Assembly: GCA_964535215.1 (NCBI GenBank)
Contig: CAZHST010000012.1
Location: forward strand, 15,016 to 79,015
Reading direction: 5' to 3'
From: JACQHM01 sp964535215
GTDB taxonomy: Bacteria; Methylomirabilota; Methylomirabilia; Methylomirabilales; JACQHM01
Length of the DNA: 64,000 bases
The notes below the pieces were generated by a model, which saw only the letters and a program-made list of their open reading frames with translations, was not told the origin of the DNA and made no database searches. A program made the position numbers and the translations under genes. Positions 8,562-16,453 of this stretch are shown in pieces. Position 1 is the first letter of the stretch. Each line of letters begins with the position of its first letter.

Positions 8562-9305
8562 ATGGAGAAACGCCTCATCTTCTACCCTTCCAGGACGATC
8601 ATCGCGACCCCGGCCGATGAGGGGCTGGCCTATGACGATGTGACCTTCACGACCTCGGACGGTGTCAGGTTGAACGGCTGGTTCGTGCCGGGGAAGCCGG
8701 GGAGCGCCACCCTCCTCTGGTTCCCCGGAAACGCGGGGAACATCAGCCACCGGGTGGAGAACATCAAGCTCCTCCATAACCTCCTGGGGATCCATGTCTT
8801 CATCTTCGACTATCGAGGCTACGGGAGGAGTGGAGGAAGGGTCTCGGAGGAAGGAACCTACCGGGACGCGGAGGCCGCCTACAGGTACCTCCGCTCCCGA
8901 CAGGATCTGGACCCTTCGAAGATGGTCTTCTTCGGCCGTTCCCTGGGGGCGGCCGTTGCCGTGGAGACGGCCCTGAAGACCCGGTGCGCCGGCTTGATTC
9001 TCGAGTCCCCCTTCACCTCCATCCGGGAGATGGCCAATCATGTCGTCCCGCTGATCGGCTTCTTGTTCCGCACCCGGTACGATTCCCTCTCAAAGATCAA
9101 AAAGCTCCACGTCCCCCTCCTGATCCTCCACGGCGATCGGGATGAGATTGTCCCCTTTTCCATGGGAAGGCGGTTGTTCGAGGCGGCCAACGAACCGAAG
9201 GAGTTCTACACGATCCGAGGGGCCGGCCACAACGATACCTACATCGTCGGAGGGATCGCCTACTTCGAGGCCCTTGGTCGTTTCATCGAAAAAGTCACGA
9301 CCTGA
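8562..9305 (+). CDS. Alpha/beta hydrolase
   Basis: The 247-residue protein has a serine-hydrolase fold similar to the BEM46/YfhR-like group. The nucleophile elbow is GRSLGAA, the acid is in HGDRDEIVP and the histidine in GAGHND. The oxyanion segment is FPGNAGNISHR. No signal peptide or membrane segment is obvious, though the N-terminal RLIFYPSR resembles that of family members that have a membrane anchor. It follows the HIT gene by 7 bases. The substrate cannot be told from sequence. Confidence 0.85.
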   Translation: MEKRLIFYPSRTIIATPADEGLAYDDVTFTTSDGVRLNGWFVPGKPGSATLLWFPGNAGNISHRVENIKLLHNLLGIHVFIFDYRGYGRSGGRVSEEGTYRDAEAAYRYLRSRQDLDPSKMVFFGRSLGAAVAVETALKTRCAGLILESPFTSIREMANHVVPLIGFLFRTRYDSLSKIKKLHVPLLILHGDRDEIVPFSMGRRLFEAANEPKEFYTIRGAGHNDTYIVGGIAYFEALGRFIEKVTT

Positions 9306-9391
9306 CCTCACCCTGTCCGAGGGCGCGGGGAGGAAGAAGCTCCCCCCGAAGCGGACGCTTCGACCGCACCCTCGCATAGTCGGCTTTAGGA

Positions 9392-10549
9392 TCAGACCTG
9401 AAAGAGTGTTGTGTTGGCGAAATACGGGAAGTCGAAGGTCGTCATCTCCCCTGCCCTCTTCCCCGGGATCGGGAAGAGGCGGGCCGAGAGGGGTTTGTGG
9501 AGAATGACGGCCAGGGAGGCCACGTCTGAGAGGATCGCCTCCAGCTTCTCAAGGGGGACTTCCCCGGGGAGGGGGATGGTATCCAGACCTGTCCCAGAGA
9601 CCGCCGACAGGGTGAGGAGGTCCATCAAGCGGAATGTTCCTTCTCGGTTCCTTAAGGCCAGGCCAGAATCCTCCAGGACCGGCAGCATCAACCCGGAGTA
9701 GCCGCAGGCTTTTGCGTTTGTCGTTTTCAGCCCTTGGGTGATCAAAGCTGCGGCTGTCAGGGTCCCGGCCTCTCCGAACCGTCTCCCTGTAAGAGCCTCG
9801 ATGGCATAGGCGATGCTCGTCTCGCTCCCCGGCGCCGGGGCGGGGGAGAGGTCAAGCCCTTGGAAGGCAAAGCCCTTGTCGGCCAGCCCTTCGGCCATCT
9901 CCTGGATGGGCCGGATCTTCCCTTCCAGAAGCTCGCGGAGCCGCCTCTTAGCCGTGGGGAGATCCGGGCCCTCGCGAAAGGCTTGGAGGACGAGATCCGC
10001 GGCCTGAAGGGCGAGGGTAAAGGCCGGTTCACCCCGATGGTAGGCGGCGGGGAAGAAGGGGATGTGGGGCGGGCAGTTGGCGAGGGCGGCGAACCGCAGG
10101 TTGCCGAAGCCCTCATCGGTTGTCGCCGATATCTCCTTGATCGTCCGGGCCGCCTCCTGGATGGCCCGCCGTTTGATCCCTTCTCCTGTCCCGATGACGA
10201 TGCTTAGGAACAGGCGCTCCGTCTCGCGGATCAGGCGAGGGATCAAGGCCATGAGGGCCAGGTCCCGCTCGGTCTCGTCGGAGGTGGCAGGGCCGATGGA
10301 AACGTACTCGAGGCCCTCCTTGCCGCAGAGCCTTTCCAGCTCGACGGCGAAGCGAAGGATCTCCTCCGCCGAGGCTCTCCCCAGGTACTCGGGGAAGGGC
10401 TGGGTGGCCAGCCGCAGGGTCTGGACCTCGATCCCCTGCCCCTCGAAGGCCTCCTTCGCCTGCCGGGCAAACCGGCCGGCCTGGCGGATGACCTCTTCGT
10501 TCAACAGGGGGGAGAGGTTGACGCCGACGGTGATGCTTCTGATCTTCAT
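9392..10549 (-). CDS. DUF711 (UPF0210) family protein
   Basis: The 385-residue protein matches the DUF711 family, related in fold to pyruvate-formate-lyase-like proteins, with no firmly established function. Typical features are the N-terminal RSITVGVNLSP, SIGPATSDE, an AALANCPPHIPFFPAAYH segment, and NAKACGYSGLMLPVLED with a conserved cysteine. The start ATG lies 6 bases downstream of the amidase stop, so it reads as the last gene of a four-gene minus-strand unit with the amidase, its small partner and perhaps putA. Confidence 0.85.
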   Translation of the reverse strand: MKIRSITVGVNLSPLLNEEVIRQAGRFARQAKEAFEGQGIEVQTLRLATQPFPEYLGRASAEEILRFAVELERLCGKEGLEYVSIGPATSDETERDLALMALIPRLIRETERLFLSIVIGTGEGIKRRAIQEAARTIKEISATTDEGFGNLRFAALANCPPHIPFFPAAYHRGEPAFTLALQAADLVLQAFREGPDLPTAKRRLRELLEGKIRPIQEMAEGLADKGFAFQGLDLSPAPAPGSETSIAYAIEALTGRRFGEAGTLTAAALITQGLKTTNAKACGYSGLMLPVLEDSGLALRNREGTFRLMDLLTLSAVSGTGLDTIPLPGEVPLEKLEAILSDVASLAVILHKPLSARLFPIPGKRAGEMTTFDFPYFANTTLFQV

Positions 10550-10555
10550 GATGGC

Positions 10556-11911
10556 TCACAGCGGGGGCCGGCGGGTGTGCCACGCCGTCGCCGCTTCAAA
10601 GGCCCACCCGGCCCTGAAGACAAGGACCTCTTCAAAGGGACGCCCGACAAGCTGGAGGCCCAGGGGGAGGCCCGCCGGGCTAAACCCCATGGGGACCGTC
10701 AAGGCCGGGAACCCGAAGGTCGTGAAGGGCAGGTTGAAGACCGGATCCCCTGTTGAGTCCAGGCCCTCAGGGGCCGGGGTGGGGGTGGCCGGGGTGGCGA
10801 GGAGGTCAATCTCCTGAAAGAGCCCCCGCATCGCCTGGATGGCCGCAGCCCGTACCTGCTGCGCCCTGAGGTAGGACACACCCTGGACCAGCATCCCCGC
10901 CTCAATCAGGGCCTTGAGCTTCGGGCTGTACTCGGCACCTCTTGCCTTGAACCGGTCTAGGTGAACGGCTGCCCCCTCGACATGCATGATCAGACGCCCG
11001 GCCTCCACCCCCGCCTCGAAACTCTCGGGGAGCTTAACCTCCCGGATCCGCATCCCCAACCCCTCCAGGACCTGTAACGCCTCCCGGTAGGCTGCCTTCA
11101 CCGACGGGTCTGACCGTTCGGGGAAGTACCGATCGGGGATGCCGACGGTAAGCCCTGAAGGCTGATCATCGAGCGATCCCAAGAGCCTCAGCTCGGGCGT
11201 GGAAGCGGTGCTGGCGTCCAAGGGATCGGGGCCGGCAATCCCCTCCAGGAGGATCGCCCCATCCCGGACCGTCTTGGCGAAGGGGCCCGGGTGGTCCAGG
11301 GTCCAGGCGAAGGGGAGGATGCCGAAGCGGCTCACCCGGCCGTAGGTGGGTTTGATTCCGACGACCCCGCAGTAGGCTGCCGGTCGGATGATGGATCCGG
11401 CGGTCTGGGAGCCTAAAGCTCCAAAGCACATCTCGGCGGCGACGGCGGCGGCCGAGCCGCTGCTGGAGCCCCCCGGGGTGTGGTTCAGGTTCCAGGGGTT
11501 TCTGGTCGCGGCCGGATCGAAGTAGGCAAATTCCGTCGTGGTCGTCTTCCCCAAAAGGACCGCCCCTCCGTCTTTCAGACGCTTGACCGCCGTGGCGTCA
11601 AAGGATGGGATAAACCCTTTCAAGATCCTTGTGCCCGCCTCCGTCTCAAGCCCCTTCGTGTAAAAGATATCTTTGACCCCGATGGGGATGCCGTGGAGGG
11701 GTCCAAGGTAAGTCCCGGCCTGGAGGAGCTGCTCCAGGCGCTTGGCCTCGGCCAGGGCCTCTTCGGGCGTGATCCTGGCCCAGGCCAGGACCTTCGGTTC
11801 AACCTTCTCGATCCGCTCAAGGCAGGACCGGGTCAGCTCGACCGGGGAGAGCTGTTTTGTCCGGATGAGATCCGCCGCCTCGCTTAGCGTGAGCTGATAG
11901 GGTTCCGTCAT
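10556..11911 (-). CDS. Amidase-signature enzyme (GatA/AtzE-like)
   Basis: The 451-residue protein has the amidase-signature Ser-cisSer-Lys triad: the lysine in GVKDIFYTKG, the first serine in GGSSSGSAAAVAAEM, and the nucleophile in GSQTAGSIIRPAAYCGVVG. The nucleophile loop has TAGS where many relatives have TGGS. The substrate is unknown. Candidates are a tRNA-dependent amidotransferase subunit and a small-molecule amidase of the AtzE/biuret type. The adjacent 70-residue gene, whose stop overlaps this start, resembles the GatC/AtzG partner and favours an AtzE-AtzG type pair. GatB is not in the window. Confidence 0.85.
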   Translation of the reverse strand: MTEPYQLTLSEAADLIRTKQLSPVELTRSCLERIEKVEPKVLAWARITPEEALAEAKRLEQLLQAGTYLGPLHGIPIGVKDIFYTKGLETEAGTRILKGFIPSFDATAVKRLKDGGAVLLGKTTTTEFAYFDPAATRNPWNLNHTPGGSSSGSAAAVAAEMCFGALGSQTAGSIIRPAAYCGVVGIKPTYGRVSRFGILPFAWTLDHPGPFAKTVRDGAILLEGIAGPDPLDASTASTPELRLLGSLDDQPSGLTVGIPDRYFPERSDPSVKAAYREALQVLEGLGMRIREVKLPESFEAGVEAGRLIMHVEGAAVHLDRFKARGAEYSPKLKALIEAGMLVQGVSYLRAQQVRAAAIQAMRGLFQEIDLLATPATPTPAPEGLDSTGDPVFNLPFTTFGFPALTVPMGFSPAGLPLGLQLVGRPFEEVLVFRAGWAFEAATAWHTRRPPL

Positions 11912-12120
11912 GATTCCACCTTCCTTTCAGCGCCTTCATCAGGCCAGGGGATGTTCAGGCGGGTCGTGATCGCGGGCTCCGCTAGAGGGTCCAGCGGCAC
12001 GGCATGGACCGCTTGAAGGCTGGCTTCTAAGGTCCCCCACACCTCCGGTGGCTCTCCAAGGCTCCCCTCCTCCCCCGGGACCCCCAAGAGCCTGTGCACC
12101 CATCGCCTCACGTCTTCCAT
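11908..12120 (-). CDS. Small AtzG/GatC-like (DUF4089-type) protein
   Basis: This 70-residue ORF begins MEDVRRWVHRLLGVP and ends with an EPAITTRL stretch, like the short helical AtzG/DUF4089 proteins whose C-terminal tail wraps the amidase. A strong AAAGGAGGAGAGG site precedes the ATG and the stop overlaps the amidase start by 4 bases, both signs of a real gene. In the AtzE-AtzG and GatA-GatC pairs the small subunit stabilises the amidase. The family call rests on length, position and weak sequence resemblance. Confidence 0.6.
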   Translation of the reverse strand: MEDVRRWVHRLLGVPGEEGSLGEPPEVWGTLEASLQAVHAVPLDPLAEPAITTRLNIPWPDEGAERKVES

Positions 12121-12150
12121 CCTCTCCTCCTTTCCTTCCTCCCTTCACCG

Positions 12151-15129
12151 CTATTCCTCTCCGGGTAACGGGGCGAAACCATGGCGGAGGGTGTTCTCGG
12201 TCACAACGCGGGGTTCTAAGAACTGGAGCAGGTAATCGGGTCCGCCGGCCTTGGAGCCGATCCCCGACATCCTCAACCCCCCGAAGGGCTGACGCCCCAC
12301 CTTCGCCCCGGTGATCTTCCGGTTGATGTACAGGTTCCCCACCTGGAACGCCTCCTTCGCCTGCTGGATGTGGGCGGGGCTCCGGGAGTAGAGGCCGCCG
12401 GTTAGGGCATAGGCGGTACCGTTGGCAAGGGACAGGGCCTCTTCAAAATCCCTGGCCGGGATTACCGCCAGGACCGGACCAAAGATCTCCTCCTGGGCAA
12501 TGGCAGCCTCGGGGGGCACGTCGGCGAAGATGGTGGGCCCCACGAAGTAGCCGGTCCCCAGGGAGGAGGTGTCCACCTCCAGGATGGGCTTGGCCTCCTT
12601 CCTCCCAATGTCGATGAAACGGCGCACCTTCTGATACGCCTCCTCATCAATCAGGGGGCCGACGACCGTCCCGGGAAGATCGGCAGGCCCGACCGGGAGG
12701 CTTCTGGCCGCCTCTACCAGACGCGAGAGGAAGGCCTCATAGATCCCCCTTAAGACGATGGTGCGAGAGCAGGCGGAGCACTTCTGACCGGCATAGCCAA
12801 AGGCCGAGAGCAGGACACCCTGGACGGCCTCATCCAGGTCGGCGTCTTCATCAACGATGATGGCGTTTTTCCCCCCCATCTCGGCGATAACCTTTTTGGG
12901 ACCCCGCTGCCCCGCCCCGGTCTGTGCCGCCAGCTCCAAGATCCGGAGCCCTACCGCCTTCGAGCCAGTGAAGGCGATGAGGTCCACCTTTGGGCTTTTG
13001 ACCAGGTACTCCCCCACCTCCTCGCCGATCCCGGGGAGATAGTTCACGACCCCTGGAGGAGCCCCGGCCTGCTTGAGGATCGCCATGAGCTTTGCCGCGA
13101 TCACGGGGGTCTGCTCGGCCGGCTTCATGATGACGGTGTTCCCCGCGACCAGGGCGGCGGAGGTCATACCGGTCAGGATCGCTAGCGGAAAGTTCCAGGG
13201 GGCGATGACCACGGCGACCCCCCTCGGCTGGTAGACGTACTCGTTGATCTCCCCGGGTAGGTTGCCGAGGCGCTGGGGGGTTCCCAGACGGAGCATTTCC
13301 CGGCCATAGTACTCCAGGTAATCAATGGCCTCCGCCACATCGGCATCGGCCTCCTGCCATGGCTTCCCCGCCTCGTATACCTCCCACGCCGCCAGCTCCC
13401 CCCGCTGCTCCCGCAGGAGGGCGGCCGCCCGAAACAAAAGATCGGCCCGCTCCTTTGGAGGGACAGCCGCCCACCGGGGGAAGGCCTGCCTGGCAGCCTC
13501 CAGGGCCTGCTCGGCCAGGGAACCATCCGCACAGCTCACCCACCCGACAACCTCCTCCGGGTGGGAAGGGTTCAACGAGGGGAGCCTCCTCGGGGTGGAG
13601 ACCTCCTCTCCACCGATCACCAACGGGTAAGACCTCCCGAACTCCTGACGGACGACCCTTAAGGCCTTCTGCATCCGCTGGCGCTCCTCTTCCCGGGCGA
13701 AGTCCAGGATCGGCTCGTTTCGAAATGGGGGGATGGGACCCTCCCCATTCCTCCTTCCCACCGTCGAGGGCTGGGGAGAGGGTCCGGGGGGCTTCAACAG
13801 CTCGTCCGGGGAAAGGTCCTTGGCGAAGCTCCGCCGGAGGAATGATTCGTTAGACGTGTTCTCGAGAAGACGCCGGATGAGATACCCCATGCCCGGGATC
13901 AGCTCGCCGAAGGGGACATAGACCCGGACCCGATGGCCCATCTGGACGAGGGCCGCTTTGATGGGATCCCCCATCCCGTAGAGGAGCTGGAACTCCAGGG
14001 TCCGGTCGGGGACCTTCAGGTGCCGGGCCCAGGCCAGCGCGTGGGCAATGGAGCGGATGTTGTGGCTTCCGATGGCCGGGTGGAGCACGTCATGGTGCTC
14101 TAGGAGAAGGGCGGTCAGCTTCTCGAAGTTGGCATCGGTCTCCTCCTTTCGGGTGAAGACCGGGACCGGCCAGCCTTCCTGACGGGCGATGACGATCTCA
14201 TAATCCCAGTAGGCCCCTTTGACGAGGCGGACGGTGACAGGGGAGCCCCGGCGCTTTCCCCAGGCGATCAGATCCAAGAGGTCCCGTTCGGTGTCCTTGA
14301 GATACGCTTGGAGGGCGATGCCGACACGGTCGAAGTTTTTGAACTCCTCTTCCTCCAGAAGCTCCTTAAAGATCCGGAGCGTGAGGTCTTTGTACCGGTA
14401 CTGCTCCATGTCAATGGTGACAAAGGCCTCCCTCCTTTGGGCCGTCCGGAGGATGGGCCTGAGGCGGGCCTTCACGGCCCGGGAGGTTCCCTCGGGGTCG
14501 GTAGGATCGAAGTTCGCGGACAAGGAGCTCAACTTGAGGGAGACGTGCATCCGGGGGAGCCTCCCTCGATGGTCGAGGTCGATCTGCTCAATCACCTTCC
14601 ACCCCGCTATCTTTGGTGCCAAGGTCTCCAGGAGGGAAAGGTACCGGTGCATGTAGCGTTCGGCCTCCTCCTCGCTAACCGTGGCCTCCCCGAGGACATC
14701 GAGGGTGAAGGCCATCCTCCGGCGCCGGAGCCTCTGAAGGACCGCGAGGGCTTCTTCAACCGTTGCCCCGGCGATGAACCGCTTTGCCAGCCATCTCATG
14801 CTGATCCGGGTTGCACGCCCCAAAGCCCGGCCGACGAAAGAGCGGGGGGAGAGAAGGCCAGCGGGGTAACGGAGGGCAGACGGCATATAGGGCAAGAGGT
14901 ATTCCTGAAGGTACCGGGCCACCTCCTGGTCGGTCCTGAGGGTTGGGAGGACATCAATAAACCGGAAGAGCTGGACCTTGGCCGTCTCATCCCTCGTGCA
15001 GCGCTCAAAGAACCGGGCCTCCCACCATCGCCGTTGAAAGACCTGTGGCATTTTGCCAGAGAGAGAGGCAAAGAGTTCACGCCCCAAGGCCTGTGTGTCC
15101 CGCTCGATCTGGTCAAGACGATCCAGCAT
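12151..15129 (-). CDS. putA: Bifunctional proline dehydrogenase / L-glutamate gamma-semialdehyde dehydrogenase
   Basis: PutA oxidises proline to glutamate in two steps, feeding electrons to the quinone pool and NAD+. The 992-residue protein has an N-terminal proline dehydrogenase barrel (about 90-435, with VRLVKGAYWDYE and the C-terminal LIRRLLENTSNESFLRRSF) and a C-terminal aldehyde dehydrogenase (about 525-985, with FTGSKAVG, EMGGKNAIIVDEDADLDEAV and the catalytic cysteine in GQKCSACSR near residue 783). There is no ribbon-helix-helix DNA-binding domain, so it is not a PutA repressor. The linker around residues 448-465 is encoded by repeat-like DNA (13735-13785). Confidence 0.95.
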   Translation of the reverse strand: MLDRLDQIERDTQALGRELFASLSGKMPQVFQRRWWEARFFERCTRDETAKVQLFRFIDVLPTLRTDQEVARYLQEYLLPYMPSALRYPAGLLSPRSFVGRALGRATRISMRWLAKRFIAGATVEEALAVLQRLRRRRMAFTLDVLGEATVSEEEAERYMHRYLSLLETLAPKIAGWKVIEQIDLDHRGRLPRMHVSLKLSSLSANFDPTDPEGTSRAVKARLRPILRTAQRREAFVTIDMEQYRYKDLTLRIFKELLEEEEFKNFDRVGIALQAYLKDTERDLLDLIAWGKRRGSPVTVRLVKGAYWDYEIVIARQEGWPVPVFTRKEETDANFEKLTALLLEHHDVLHPAIGSHNIRSIAHALAWARHLKVPDRTLEFQLLYGMGDPIKAALVQMGHRVRVYVPFGELIPGMGYLIRRLLENTSNESFLRRSFAKDLSPDELLKPPGPSPQPSTVGRRNGEGPIPPFRNEPILDFAREEERQRMQKALRVVRQEFGRSYPLVIGGEEVSTPRRLPSLNPSHPEEVVGWVSCADGSLAEQALEAARQAFPRWAAVPPKERADLLFRAAALLREQRGELAAWEVYEAGKPWQEADADVAEAIDYLEYYGREMLRLGTPQRLGNLPGEINEYVYQPRGVAVVIAPWNFPLAILTGMTSAALVAGNTVIMKPAEQTPVIAAKLMAILKQAGAPPGVVNYLPGIGEEVGEYLVKSPKVDLIAFTGSKAVGLRILELAAQTGAGQRGPKKVIAEMGGKNAIIVDEDADLDEAVQGVLLSAFGYAGQKCSACSRTIVLRGIYEAFLSRLVEAARSLPVGPADLPGTVVGPLIDEEAYQKVRRFIDIGRKEAKPILEVDTSSLGTGYFVGPTIFADVPPEAAIAQEEIFGPVLAVIPARDFEEALSLANGTAYALTGGLYSRSPAHIQQAKEAFQVGNLYINRKITGAKVGRQPFGGLRMSGIGSKAGGPDYLLQFLEPRVVTENTLRHGFAPLPGEE
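13735..13785. repeat. Palindromic G/C-rich element inside the putA linker
   Basis: On the plus strand GGACCCTCCCC (13736-13746) is mirrored by GGGGAGAGGGTCC (13773-13785), which matches as an inverted repeat except for a missing TC. The loop is about 26 bases. This resembles intergenic REP-like DNA and matches the style of the CCCTCTCCCC/GGGGAGAGG palindrome at 62396-62465. Here it is translated as a Pro/Gly-rich stretch between the two PutA domains, where extra length could be tolerated. Confidence 0.55.
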
Positions 15130-15189
15130 AGGGCACCTGAGCCCTTGTTAAAGCGCCGACGGTTCAGGGAAGACCCGTTCCCGGCATTC

Positions 15190-15207
15190 TTGGCATAGAT
15201 TTTGCTT
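15190..15207 (+). promoter_or_regulatory. Sigma-54-type promoter
   Basis: TTGGCATAGATTTTGCTT contains GG (15192-15193) and GC (15204-15205) with exactly 10 bases between, the invariant -24/-12 layout of RpoN promoters. Flanking bases also fit TGGCA...TTGCT. The predicted start near 15217 leaves just enough leader for the AAAGGAGG site and the ATG at 15238. A sigma-54 promoter would need an enhancer-binding activator, which is not seen nearby. Confidence 0.6.
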
Positions 15208-15237
15208 AAATCCGTCAGTATGAAAGGAGGGTTCTGG

Positions 15238-15396
15238 ATGATCCAATGGTTTGGCAAAGAGAACGGTTACAGCGACGATGAGATCAGATCAATGGTCTGG
15301 CGGATCATGAGCCTACGGGTTAAGGAGAAAGAGAAAGTCGCCAAGCCGGCTCCGAAACCGGTCAAGGCTAAGAGAAAGCTAAAAAAGGCGGCTTAA
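15238..15396 (+). CDS. Small basic protein, 52 residues, function unknown
   Basis: A strong AAAGGAGG site sits 8 bases before the ATG, and a sigma-54-type promoter lies just upstream. The protein starts MIQWFGKENGYSDDEIRSMVWRIM, a possible amphipathic helix, and ends in a very lysine-rich, Pro/Ala-containing tail (KPAPKPVKAKRKLKKAA). Such tails occur in small DNA- or RNA-binding proteins and in the C-termini of histone-like proteins, but no family is recognised. It is divergent from putA. Confidence 0.65.
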   Translation: MIQWFGKENGYSDDEIRSMVWRIMSLRVKEKEKVAKPAPKPVKAKRKLKKAA

Positions 15397-15402
15397 CGAC
15401 CT

Positions 15403-15597
15403 TCACCCGCCATCCGGTCTTGCCCCTTTCGCTCCTTTGAGCGGGGTCCAATGATTGCACGCCATGAACGGCTCGATCTTTCCCTCGATTCTCGTACAGG
15501 AGCTTTCCTCAGGAAGGAAGGCGGTGCAGTTTCCACACCTTCGCTCTTTTTTCCCCGGGCGGTAGTTGACCTCTTCCTTCGAGAGCTTCGGTGGCAT
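15403..15597 (-). CDS. Four-cysteine miniprotein, function unknown
   Basis: The ORF starting at the ATG at 15597 encodes 64 residues with a C-x2-C-x9-C-x12-C pattern (CGNC, SSC, ACNHW) after a YRPGKKERRCGNC start. This spacing resembles small metal- or iron-sulfur-binding proteins of the HiPIP-like type found in phages and bacteria. Zinc binding is equally possible. It lies 32 bases downstream of the phosphoribosyltransferase gene and may be cotranscribed with it. It faces the end of the 52-residue gene, 6 bases away. Confidence 0.55.
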   Translation of the reverse strand: MPPKLSKEEVNYRPGKKERRCGNCTAFLPEESSCTRIEGKIEPFMACNHWTPLKGAKGARPDGG

Positions 15598-15629
15598 GGG
15601 GCCCCTCACCCTTCGGCCCAGTGCCGGGC

Positions 15630-16280
15630 TTAGGATTCCTCCTGCTCCTCCTCCCCTCCTCCCCCAAAGGCCCGGTTGATCGGGATGCCCTTCCGGCACA
15701 TTGGGCACTCCTGCGGTGAGTAGGTCGGAAACTCTCGATCCACAAGGGTGAAGAGGGGGTATTTGAACGTGATCTTCTTGCTCCTCCGCCAAATAGTTCC
15801 AATCCCCACCACCTCCCCCCCTAAGGCATGGACCAGTTTGATCAAGGCCTTGACGGTCTCGCCGGTCGTCAGGATATCCTCGACGATGAGGACTTTGGCA
15901 CCGTGGGTAAAGAGCTGATGGAACTCCCGTCGAAGAACAACCTCATTGGTCCCGTTGGCCTTTGTCCTCTTCGTGGCGTAGATAAAATGGGGCCGGGACG
16001 GGTGGGCCCGGGCCACGCAATGGCCCAAGATCGAGGCCCCATATCCGGTGGTCAGGACCACGTCTACCTGAACCTTGGCAAAATGCTTGGCGATGATCTC
16101 CCCCAGGCCTTCGGTAAAGGCCGGCTCGGTTGTCACCAAGGCCTTCTCGACGTACTCGGAGGTGTGACGACGGTGGGAAAGGGCGAAGTGATCGTTCACG
16201 AGATAGGCCCCTGTTCTCAACAGGATCCCGCGATTGATCCGTTCCCGGGTCTCGGCGTCTAACTCTGTCATCTGAGCCAT
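15630..16280 (-). CDS. Orotate phosphoribosyltransferase-like protein
   Basis: The 216-residue type I phosphoribosyltransferase has the PRPP motif VLIVEDILTTGETV and a C-terminal CPMCRKGIPIN segment as found in many PyrE proteins. PyrE attaches orotate to PRPP in pyrimidine synthesis. The EYVEKALVTTEP N-terminal region and the ATKRTKANGTN loop are somewhat divergent, and no other pyr gene is near, so a PyrE paralogue with another base as substrate is possible. The very C-terminus is Gly/Glu-rich. Confidence 0.7.
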   Translation of the reverse strand: MAQMTELDAETRERINRGILLRTGAYLVNDHFALSHRRHTSEYVEKALVTTEPAFTEGLGEIIAKHFAKVQVDVVLTTGYGASILGHCVARAHPSRPHFIYATKRTKANGTNEVVLRREFHQLFTHGAKVLIVEDILTTGETVKALIKLVHALGGEVVGIGTIWRRSKKITFKYPLFTLVDREFPTYSPQECPMCRKGIPINRAFGGGGEEEQEES

Positions 16281-16321
16281 AGGCCTTTTCCCCCCTAGGT
16301 CATGCCATCGTCGGGCACGGG

Positions 16322-16346
16322 CCGGTCGGGGAGAGTCCCCGGCCGG
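16322..16346. other. Strong hairpin in a divergent intergenic region
   Basis: CCGGTCGGGG (16322-16331) pairs with CCCCGGCCGG (16337-16346) around a five-base loop, with one G-T pair. It lies in the ~170-base spacer between the phosphoribosyltransferase gene (minus) and cheR-cheB (plus). No T-run follows on either strand, so it is not an ordinary terminator. It would fall in the leader of one of the two genes. No clear promoter was identified here. Confidence 0.4.
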
Positions 16347-16453
16347 ACAGGAGAGGGCGATTCAGGGGTATCTTACCAAAATCAAAGAGCTTTTTCAAAG
16401 CTTGAGTTTCTGACCTCTTGACAGAGACCAACTCCCCTGGCATCCTTTCGCTG

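Noticed and set aside
9306..9391. G/C-rich inverted repeat between the hydrolase and DUF711 genes as a terminator
   Set aside because: The stem (GGGGAG with CTCCCC) is short and no T-run follows on either strand, so I did not list it as a terminator.
9411..11887. Long plus-strand open frames across the DUF711 and amidase region
   Set aside because: They mirror the minus-strand genes in a GC-rich sequence, lack ribosome sites and have no family resemblance.
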